Origin: an uncultured Clostridia bacterium
GTDB taxonomy: Bacteria > Bacillota > Clostridia > Oscillospirales > CAG-272
Length of the DNA stretch: 6,265 bases
NCBI GenBank assembly: GCA_946040935.1
Contig: CAMGCN010000067.1
Span: 1-6,265 of the forward strand
Direction: 5' to 3'
The translations under genes and the position numbers were made by a program. Within the stretch, counting starts at the first letter, position 1. Every line of letters starts with the position of its first letter. Positions 1 to 5,422 of this stretch are shown in pieces. The notes beneath the pieces were generated by a model that ran no database searches, was not told where the DNA came from, and worked only from the letters and a program-made list of their open reading frames with translations.

Positions 1-117
1 TTATGTCGTGTACATTGAGAGCGTCAAGATCAACACCGTCATCTTCGTAACCTGCGAGGTAACGACCGAGAAGAGTTACATCAATATTGTTGACATCTCC
101 GTCTCTGTTTGCGTCAC
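1..117 (-). other. Type I dockerin-like domain, first Ca-binding repeat plus start of the second (truncated by edge)
   Basis: Residues 1187-1225 of the large secreted protein read GDANRDGDVNNID followed by VTLLGRYLAG and an acidic linker. The ligand pattern of a dockerin F-hand is present: D1188, N1190, D1192, N1196 and D1199 occupy loop positions 1, 3, 5, 9 and 12, followed by the characteristic LLxRYLAG helix. The text just before the edge (LDALNVHDI) is how the linker into the second dockerin repeat usually looks, but that repeat lies outside the window. Dockerins bind cohesins on scaffoldins; many gut Clostridia also carry dockerin-like tails on surface proteins outside a classical cellulosome. 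The cohesin partner is not visible here. Confidence 0.85.
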
Positions 118-3100
118 CGTACTTCTGAACAGTGTAAGTCACAGTAACAGTTTTTCCGCAATGTACGCAAACGCCGGATTTTGTACCTATTCCGCCGTTA
201 GGCGCTACTGTAACAATCACGCCGTGAGAAATACTGTGTTCGAGTTTTGAACCCTCATCGGTTACAGTGTCATACGCATTGTGACAAATATCACATTCAG
301 CCGTCTTTGTTCCGTCATGCTCGCATGTTGCGTCCCCGTTTGAAACATAGTTCGTAAACGAGTGAGCTCCGGGCACATTATGCCTCTCAAGTTCCTTTCC
401 GCAGACTTCACAGCATATTCTATAAATTTTATCCTCTGTACAGCTTCCCTCCTGAATCACTTCTATTTCTCCGGGAGTATGATCCACGGAATTAAATTCA
501 GGATACGCAACCGTATCAGCGGTTATAGCGACGCCGTCAGTATCAAATCCTGCGAATTCATAGTAACAGCAGATGTCGTCATTTGCCTTTTCAAGAACAA
601 CGGCCGATGAAACGGTAGTTCCGTTTAACGCCGACTTGACATCGACAACCTCGTTATCAACATTACAGTAAACTACCGTATAGCGGTTTCTCGTGCTGCA
701 AGCGTTGCCGTTTATACTGTTATTCACAGCATAGCTCTGTGCCGCCGTGGAAACATAAGTATTTATGACAACCGAAGATGTAATGCCGTCAAAGGCGTCA
801 GTTGCAATAGTCGTAACATTTGACGGTATATATATATTCTTAAGCGAAGATATACCCGAAAATGCATTGGAGGAAATTTCCGTAACCTTGTAGTATTCAC
901 CGTTCGATACGACATATCCGGGAATTACGCACATATCGGAATCCGCATTCGTAAAGCCCGAGTTGCCCATCCATGAGGAGCCGTCGCCTACCGACGCGGT
1001 TTTGTTCTCGCCGTCAAGCGTATATATGAGACCGGAATCATCGGTAAACGATGTCAGAGTCTTAACATTTGCATCCAGCGAAGTGTTCTCCATATCTATT
1101 TCATAATAAGGATAGAGATCGTATGTACCTCCTGCAATGAGGTTTTCATCAATCAAGCCTTCGGCATAACCCTCCTGCGTTGTCCAGCCTGCGAATTTAT
1201 ACGCTATGCCGTTTTCAACATAGTCGGCAGGAGTTTCGCCGTCATAAAGGGACAGTACCGTATTACCGAGCTTGAACTGACAGTTTTCAGTAACAGCGGA
1301 TGCAGTATTCTTAAACGAGTAACTGCCGGTATAGTTGCGTCCCGCGCCGTAGTGGAATGTGATATCATAATCAACAACCGCGCCTTCAACGATACCCAAA
1401 GGCGTTATCGTTGCCTCGTTGCCGTTAAGCGACGACGGGTAGTTCTTATCCTCTCGTGCAGTAGAAGCATAGTTTACCATAAAGGAGGATACTTTTGTAG
1501 TTCCGGCAACAGATGAACCGGAATATGCGCCTACCGACCAGAAAGGACAGTACATGAGGTAATATCCGTTCTCGGTAAAGGTCTTACCGAATGTATAAGT
1601 AGGATTGTTTTTGAAGAACCAGTTGAAGGAGTGAAGCTGGCTTCCCGAATAGGATGTGCCGTCTGCTTTCCATCTGGTGATATTGATTTCGCTTCCGTCG
1701 GAAATACCGTCTATCTTAAAGAGGATGGTAAATCCGTACTTGCCGTCTTCTTTGAATATGTGAGTACCTCTGATAAATTCAATATTGTCTGCGTCTGCCG
1801 AGTAAGTCTGCGGGTCGGTGTAATACTCGCCTGTAGGACGGGTTTCAACAAATCCGCCGTCAGCGCTCTGCTCGCCCGATATATTTATCTTACCGACGAG
1901 GTTTGCACCGAGAGAGGATGAGTAAATATCCGTATTTGCGAACTTAACAGCCCATTTTGCATCGTCTGCGGCGTCCGTATTCTTATTTGAAACACGCAGA
2001 TAAACGCTCCATTCTCCGCCGCCTATGCCGGCAGGAAGAGTTATTGTTTCGTTTACTTCGCTTGTAACTCCCGTTACCCATGTTCTCGCATCTACGTCCG
2101 AAAGAGGAACGCTGTATTTCTTTGAGCCCTGTACGAGAATAATTTCCGCTTCTTTTTCCTTAACTATGTTGGAAAAGCCGCTGTTCATTATACCAAGAGA
2201 AAGGCTGAAACTGTCACCGGGCTGAATCGTTCCGCCCGTAATCTGAGAAGATGTGATAAGAGGGCGGTAGCCGAGATGATGATGAATAAAATCAAAGCAT
2301 GTCCTGCCATAGTAAGATGAAAGATCTAAATTAGTTCCCAATTTCGCATTTACGGCATTTGCAACCGTCTCGGTAAAGATGAGGTTGTCATAGCCGGGAG
2401 CGAGGAAAGTAACTTTATAATTTGAATCAACAAGTGAAGCGGAAATATCAGTGTTTGAACCGGTAAGCGTACCGTCGGAATTTACCGAAACGGACGTTGT
2501 ATCATACGGAGTCACCGTTCCCTCGCTGTTAAACATGCTGTATACGCCGATAAGTCGGTTAATAAAGGAATTCGCGCTGCCTGTCGTAGAGAACGACTGA
2601 GAGTATGTGGCATCTTTCCAGATATTACCGTTTATATTCATAAGGTGTGTATAGTACATTTCGGGTATACCGTTCACGGGATACCATACAGTATTGTTAT
2701 TACTGCCGTCTTCTATCTGACGGTATCTGTCGCCCGAAAATTCACCGCCGTATGTAGCGCTCGTCTGACCGTTTAAGAACATAGTCTCCTGTGCACGGTT
2801 TCTGAACGTGCCGTAATCAATGAGAGTTCCCATATAACCGTCGTTATACATACCCAGACGCGCAAGATCTTCGGAAATAAGATTTCCGGTTGAGAAATCC
2901 TTTCCGTCGCCCGAATAATAGCTTATCGGCCCGTTTACGGAGCTTGAATAGTTTTGTTTGACAGTTGCAACCATCGTACCGATATTATTTTCGTTAAAGC
3001 TCGTCCCGAGGTGTTCGTTTACCCACGAGATGATTCTGCCCGATGTACGAAGAGACAGCGGAATGCTTTCGGGAACTATATTGAGAAGTAAATCAATAAG

Positions 3101-3676
3101 CTCTGTCGAATAGCCGTAATTTCCGTATGCGGTGGAATGCTGCTCGCCGAACTGTCCGAGAATACCTACCTCGACATACGCTATAACGCTTTCATACTCA
3201 TCGAGAATTCCCCACTCCCATATCTGCTCAAAATGATGAATGAGCATATTCCACGCGGGCTCGGGATTGGAAACTCCCCTGTCGTCATATCTGAAACGCA
3301 AGCCGACGCATACTCCGTTATTCTTTGCATTCTGAAGAGTTCCTACCAAAGAGTTATAGAAGTTTTGGTCAAGCTCATAATCCTGGGTTCCGTTAATTGC
3401 CTTGGAATATTGGCGGAGATTGACCATCAGGAACCTGAAGGACGAGGGATTGGCAATGCTTGTGCTCTCTCCCGCGAGCGCAACAGGTGAAGGATAAATC
3501 TCCATACCTCCGGTATATCCTCCGTCCGGTTCGCCGAGATACAAGCCCGAGTCGACAGGATTTACCACTGTTTCCATCTGACTTTGCATTTCGCCTGCAG
3601 CACTCTCGGCGATTCCGAAAACACCGAGCGAAAGAATCATGGACAGGCAAAGAACAGCCGATATCAATTTTTTCAT
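1..3676 (-). CDS. Large secreted modular protein: DUF4874/DUF4832-like, InlB-like, LRR, CxxC repeats, dockerin (3' end outside window)
   Basis: The frame is open for 1225 codons from ATG 3676-3674 to the left edge; I translated it throughout and found no stop or frameshift. The start follows AAGGAAGA with 9 nt spacing. Residues 1-27 form a signal peptide (MKK, then a hydrophobic run, then an AESA-type cleavage region). Residues 70-200 resemble DUF4874: NPSSFRF, RFRYDD (127-132), HH (147-148) and GILGQFGE (171-178), which aligns with the family's GFIGAWGEW. Residues about 240-600 resemble DUF4832, including HLGYR (467-471) followed by a beta-sandwich. Residues 600-745 are unrecognised and rich in aromatics. 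Residues 770-857 are InlB/Listeria-Bacteroides-like, ending FAGWTT near W831. Residues 931-965 are a BspA-type LRR (ITEISSNAF-like). CxxC pairs lie at 1089, 1128 and 1170, and a dockerin repeat starts at 1187. The DUF pair is known from putative carbohydrate-active proteins. A role in binding or degrading glycans at the cell surface is inferred; no enzyme activity can be assigned. Confidence 0.9.
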   Translation of the reverse strand, partial: MKKLISAVLCLSMILSLGVFGIAESAAGEMQSQMETVVNPVDSGLYLGEPDGGYTGGMEIYPSPVALAGESTSIANPSSFRFLMVNLRQYSKAINGTQDYELDQNFYNSLVGTLQNAKNNGVCVGLRFRYDDRGVSNPEPAWNMLIHHFEQIWEWGILDEYESVIAYVEVGILGQFGEQHSTAYGNYGYSTELIDLLLNIVPESIPLSLRTSGRIISWVNEHLGTSFNENNIGTMVATVKQNYSSSVNGPISYYSGDGKDFSTGNLISEDLARLGMYNDGYMGTLIDYGTFRNRAQETMFLNGQTSATYGGEFSGDRYRQIEDGSNNNTVWYPVNGIPEMYYTHLMNINGNIWKDATYSQSFSTTGSANSFINRLIGVYSMFNSEGTVTPYDTTSVSVNSDGTLTGSNTDISASLVDSNYKVTFLAPGYDNLIFTETVANAVNAKLGTNLDLSSYYGRTCFDFIHHHLGYRPLITSSQITGGTIQPGDSFSLSLGIMNSGFSNIVKEKEAEIILVQGSKKYSVPLSDVDARTWVTGVTSEVNETITLPAGIGGGEWSVYLRVSNKNTDAADDAKWAVKFANTDIYSSSLGANLVGKINISGEQSADGGFVETRPTGEYYTDPQTYSADADNIEFIRGTHIFKEDGKYGFTILFKIDGISDGSEINITRWKADGTSYSGSQLHSFNWFFKNNPTYTFGKTFTENGYYLMYCPFWSVGAYSGSSVAGTTKVSSFMVNYASTAREDKNYPSSLNGNEATITPLGIVEGAVVDYDITFHYGAGRNYTGSYSFKNTASAVTENCQFKLGNTVLSLYDGETPADYVENGIAYKFAGWTTQEGYAEGLIDENLIAGGTYDLYPYYEIDMENTSLDANVKTLTSFTDDSGLIYTLDGENKTASVGDGSSWMGNSGFTNADSDMCVIPGYVVSNGEYYKVTEISSNAFSGISSLKNIYIPSNVTTIATDAFDGITSSVVINTYVSTAAQSYAVNNSINGNACSTRNRYTVVYCNVDNEVVDVKSALNGTTVSSAVVLEKANDDICCYYEFAGFDTDGVAITADTVAYPEFNSVDHTPGEIEVIQEGSCTEDKIYRICCEVCGKELERHNVPGAHSFTNYVSNGDATCEHDGTKTAECDICHNAYDTVTDEGSKLEHSISHGVIVTVAPNGGIGTKSGVCVHCGKTVTVTYTVQKYGDANRDGDVNNIDVTLLGRYLAGYEDDGVDLDALNVHDI
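157..445 (-). repeat. Three CxxC modules in the C-terminal region of the secreted protein
   Basis: In the large minus-strand protein, three similar segments of about 40 residues each end in a CxxC: CEVC at 1089-1092, CDIC at 1128-1131 and CVHC at 1170-1173. The first two are preceded by a 'GxCTEDxI' or 'ATCEHDGTKT' phrase (C1079 and C1118), giving the pattern C-x9/x9-CxxC; the third lacks that upstream cysteine. Such modules occur commonly near the C-terminus of large clostridial surface proteins. They may bind zinc or form disulphides; which one cannot be read from the sequence. Confidence 0.75.
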
Positions 3677-3682
3677 TTTCGT

Positions 3683-3692
3683 ATTCTTCCTT
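3683..3692 (-). promoter_or_regulatory. Ribosome binding site of the large secreted protein
   Basis: Read on the minus strand, AAGGAAGA precedes the ATG at 3676, with 9 nt between GGAAG and the start codon. This, together with the immediately following signal peptide, fixes the start of the gene. Confidence 0.75.
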
Positions 3693-3724
3693 ACTAATGA
3701 ATTTTTGCAGTTTTATTCAAATAT

Positions 3725-3753
3725 ATTATATCATGTTTTTTCTTACTAATCAA
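3725..3753 (-). promoter_or_regulatory. Sigma-A promoter of the large secreted protein (extended -10)
   Basis: On the minus strand, TTGATT (3753-3748) is separated by exactly 17 nt from a perfect TATAAT (3730-3725). The -10 is preceded by TGA, giving the TGnTATAAT extended -10 form. Transcription would begin near 3718, leaving a leader of about 40 nt that contains the ribosome binding site. No riboswitch or attenuator is visible in that leader. The nonamer ATTAGTAAG occurs both in the promoter spacer (3750-3742) and in the leader (3698-3690). Confidence 0.75.
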
Positions 3754-3835
3754 TAAACTATCAAAAACAAGTCTTTGACGGTTATTTAGAAAATACTAGT
3801 TCATTTTTGTGCAAAATGCCAACAATTGTCTGTTT

Positions 3836-3850
3836 CTTTTTTGAAAAAAG
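3836..3850 (+). promoter_or_regulatory. A/T tract dyad, possible UP element of the metK promoter
   Basis: CTTTTTT-G-AAAAAAG is a 15-base dyad with 7-base arms ending four bases upstream of the metK -35. Phased A and T tracts in this position often contact the RNA polymerase alpha subunit and raise promoter strength in Firmicutes. This role is inferred from position and composition; the arms are too close (one-base centre) to make a hairpin. Confidence 0.4.
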
Positions 3851-3853
3851 GTA

Positions 3854-3882
3854 TTGAAAATTGACAAAATATCAAGTATAAT
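3854..3882 (+). promoter_or_regulatory. Sigma-A promoter of the metK SAM-riboswitch transcript
   Basis: TTGAAA (3854-3859), a 17-nt spacer and a perfect TATAAT (3877-3882) make a strong vegetative promoter. The predicted start near 3888-3890 lies just before the first bases of riboswitch helix P1, as expected for a riboswitch leader. A second -35-like hexamer, TTGACA (3861-3866), overlaps it; it is 17 nt from TATAGT (3884-3889) but that pair would start transcription inside P1. I prefer the first pair because of its perfect -10 and because it yields a complete aptamer. Confidence 0.8.
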
Positions 3883-3888
3883 ATATAG

Positions 3889-3991
3889 TGCTTATCAAGA
3901 GTGGCTGAGGGACTGGCCCTGCGAAGCCCGGCAACCTGTGCGCGACGAACGCATAAGGTGCCAAATCCACGAGATGGGCAGAGAACGAGTT
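3889..3991 (+). promoter_or_regulatory. SAM-I (S-box) riboswitch aptamer upstream of metK
   Basis: The stretch carries the S-box core: GAGGGACTGGCCC (3907-3919), GAAGCCCGGCAACC (3923-3936) and AAGGTGCCAAATCC (3955-3968), in the right order and spacing. P3 is 3937-3942 pairing with 3950-3955 around a 7-nt loop; P4 is TCCA 3966-3969 with TGGG 3975-3978. P1 joins 3890-3896 to about 3983-3990 but has A·C-type mismatches at 3894/3986 and 3896/3984. The class binds S-adenosylmethionine in the four-way junction and represses sulfur and methionine genes. Here it sits 73 nt upstream of the SAM synthetase start, so it forms a product-feedback loop on metK. Confidence 0.95.
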
Positions 3992-3999
3992 TTTTGCCC
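3976..3999 (+). promoter_or_regulatory. Antiterminator hairpin of the SAM riboswitch
   Basis: GGGCAGAGAA (3976-3985) pairs along all ten positions, two of them G·U, with TTTTTTGCCC (3990-3999) around a CGAG tetraloop. The 5' arm overlaps the 3' strands of P4 and P1, and the 3' arm takes four of the five bases of the terminator's left stem. It is therefore mutually exclusive with both the SAM-bound aptamer and the terminator. Without SAM this helix should form and let RNA polymerase continue into metK; with SAM it should be disrupted. The pairing is read directly from the sequence; the switching logic follows from the S-box mechanism. Confidence 0.8.
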
Positions 4000-4016
4000 C
4001 GAACGGGGCGTTTTTT
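3995..4016 (+). terminator. Rho-independent terminator of the SAM riboswitch
   Basis: GCCCC (3996-4000), loop GAAC, GGGGC (4005-4009), extended by a T·G pair, is followed by a run of six T (4011-4016). The stem is short but almost all G-C. It lies 49 nt before the metK start codon and serves as the OFF-state output of the riboswitch. Confidence 0.88.
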
Positions 4017-4064
4017 ATTTAATTTAGTCTAAAAAACCGTAGAAAAAGAAAGGATATATAAACT

Positions 4065-5240
4065 ATGAAAAAGATTTTTACAAGCGAATCGGTAACCGAG
4101 GGACATCCCGATAAAGTATGCGATATCATATCCGATTCGATACTTGACGCGCTCTTAAAAGAGGATCCCATGTCGCGCGTCGCCTGTGAGACAACTGCCA
4201 CAACGGGCATAATAACCGTCATGGGAGAAATAACGACAAAGGCGCATATCGACATACAAAAAACAGTACGCGAGGCGCTTCGCGGCATCGGTTACGACAG
4301 AGCAAAATACGGATTTGACTGCGACAGCTGTGCAGTTATAAGCTCGATTCATGAGCAGTCTCCCGATATAGCGATGGGCGTAGACAAATCATACGAAGCA
4401 AAAGAAGGAAAAACGGAAGACGAGCTCGAGGTAGGCGCAGGCGATCAGGGCATGATGTTTGGCTTTGCATGCGATGAAACTCCCGAGCTTATGCCTCTGC
4501 CCATTTCTCTTTCCCACAAGCTTGCACGAAAGCTCGCTGAGGTAAGAAAATCCGGCAAATACCCTTATCTCCGTCCCGACGGAAAAAGTCAGGTCAGCGT
4601 TGAATACGAGGACGGAAAACCCGTGCGCGTCGACACGGTTGTACTTTCCACACAGCACGACGAGCAAGTGACAACGGCTCAAATAAAGAAAGACATGATT
4701 GATGGGGTCATAAAAGAGGTTATCCCTTCAAATCTTCTTGATAAAAACACAAAATACTATGTTAACCCGACGGGCAGATTCGTAATCGGCGGTCCCATGA
4801 GCGACACGGGACTTACGGGAAGAAAAATAATTGTCGATACATACGGCGGCTATGCACGCCACGGCGGCGGCGCCTTTTCAGGCAAGGACCCCACAAAGGT
4901 CGACCGCTCAGCCGCATACGCCGCAAGATACATTGCCAAAAATATCGTAAAAGCAGGTCTCGCATCTAAATGCGAGGTGCAAATAGCATACGCTATCGGG
5001 GTGGCACGTCCCGTTTCGATACTTATAGATACTTTCGGAACAGGAAAAATTTCAGAGGAAAAAATATCAGACGCCATAATGTCGCTTGTTGATTTGCGCC
5101 CTGCCGCTATTATAAAGCGCTTTGATTTACGCAAACCTATCTATTCTTCCCTTGCAAGCTACGGTCAGATGGGAAGAGAGGATCTCGGCGTTCTGTTTGA
5201 AAAAACCGATTTGGTTCCCGCTCTTACAGAATTATTATAA
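4065..5240 (+). CDS. metK: S-adenosylmethionine synthetase (methionine adenosyltransferase)
   Basis: Makes S-adenosylmethionine from ATP and L-methionine, releasing phosphate and pyrophosphate, in the cytoplasm; the family normally works as a tetramer. The 391 residues match the family's usual 380-400, so the gene is complete. Visible signatures are GHPDK (13-17, with the ATP-binding histidine H14), the metal-ligand region ACETT (E42), GAGDQG (124-129), the PDGKSQV segment (171-177) and the P-loop-like [16 protein letters not shown] (267-282). N-terminal, central and C-terminal MetK domains follow in order. The start is supported by GAAAGG about 11 nt upstream and by the family's usual [15 protein letters not shown] opening. 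The upstream SAM-I riboswitch and terminator indicate repression by its own product. No catalytic residue that I can check is missing. Confidence 0.98.
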   Translation: MKKIFTSESVTEGHPDKVCDIISDSILDALLKEDPMSRVACETTATTGIITVMGEITTKAHIDIQKTVREALRGIGYDRAKYGFDCDSCAVISSIHEQSPDIAMGVDKSYEAKEGKTEDELEVGAGDQGMMFGFACDETPELMPLPISLSHKLARKLAEVRKSGKYPYLRPDGKSQVSVEYEDGKPVRVDTVVLSTQHDEQVTTAQIKKDMIDGVIKEVIPSNLLDKNTKYYVNPTGRFVIGGPMSDTGLTGRKIIVDTYGGYARHGGGAFSGKDPTKVDRSAAYAARYIAKNIVKAGLASKCEVQIAYAIGVARPVSILIDTFGTGKISEEKISDAIMSLVDLRPAAIIKRFDLRKPIYSSLASYGQMGREDLGVLFEKTDLVPALTELL

Positions 5241-5263
5241 TAAAACACTTTTATAATAAAACA
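5235..5263 (+). repeat. Tandem 13-base direct repeat across the metK stop codon
   Basis: TTATAATAAAACA occurs at 5235-5247 and again at 5251-5263, a period of 16. The first copy contains the metK stop codon. Each copy includes a TATAAT hexamer, but neither has a fitting -35 at 16-18 nt, so no promoter is called. It may be a slippage duplication. Confidence 0.7.
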
Positions 5264-5293
5264 AAGTCGGTTTTTCGGCATAATATGCTGGTA

Positions 5294-5300
5294 AGAGGTG
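5294..5300 (+). promoter_or_regulatory. Ribosome binding site of the 38-codon ORF
   Basis: AGAGGTG lies 5 nt before the ATG at 5306. It is the clearest ribosome binding site between metK and recD2, and it is the main reason for treating the short ORF as translated. Confidence 0.65.
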
Positions 5301-5305
5301 TTATT

Positions 5306-5422
5306 ATGCTGAAATTCCTTTCTGAAATCGCCGTTTCCGTTTTTGCGGTATACGGAGGATATTCACTCTTACGGGATATAAAAAGATTTATATTAGAGGT
5401 TATTGAAAAAAGACGTTCATGA
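5306..5422 (+). CDS. Predicted 38-aa membrane-type microprotein coupled to recD2
   Basis: A short ORF of 38 codons begins MLKFLSEIAV and ends VIEKRRS. I do not recognise the family. Residues 3-22 are mostly hydrophobic with a GGY centre and could form one membrane-spanning helix, although E7 makes it a marginal one. Residues 23-38 are an amphipathic, lysine- and arginine-rich tail predicted to be cytoplasmic. The ORF has a strong ribosome binding site (AGAGGTG), and its TGA overlaps the recD2 ATG in an ATGA arrangement. Because recD2 has no good binding site of its own, translation of this ORF probably delivers ribosomes to recD2. It may be a real small protein, or chiefly a leader peptide for coupling; conservation of the peptide would separate the two. 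Confidence 0.6.
   Translation: MLKFLSEIAVSVFAVYGGYSLLRDIKRFILEVIEKRRS

Noticed and set aside
8..610. Plus-strand open frames of about 80 codons near the left end (8-250 and 362-610)
   Set aside because: They lie antisense to the dockerin and CxxC part of the large minus-strand gene, which has family-level similarity over the same bases, and they lack ribosome binding sites.
1631..2225. Plus-strand open frames at 1631-1921 and 2025-2225
   Set aside because: Antisense to the same continuous minus-strand gene; the peptides show no domain, and no promoter or binding site precedes them.
3137..3756. Plus-strand open frames over the 5' end and promoter of the secreted-protein gene
   Set aside because: They overlap the signal peptide and DUF4874-like coding sequence in antisense and run through the promoter; no supporting signals.
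3861..3882. TTGACA paired with the perfect TATAAT as the metK promoter
   Set aside because: The spacer would be only 10 nt; TTGAAA at 3854 gives the correct 17 nt.
3986..3996. T-run at 3990-3995 as a first terminator
   Set aside because: The only helix that could precede it is the short CG-poor aptamer end; the run is better explained as the antiterminator's 3' arm.
4019..5134. Minus-strand open frames opposite metK
   Set aside because: MetK is complete and well conserved on the plus strand; these are shadow frames of its codons.
5236..5284. Separate promoter for the small ORF and recD2 from the TATAAT copies or CATAAT in the spacer
   Set aside because: No -35 resembling TTGACA is found 16-18 nt upstream of any of them.
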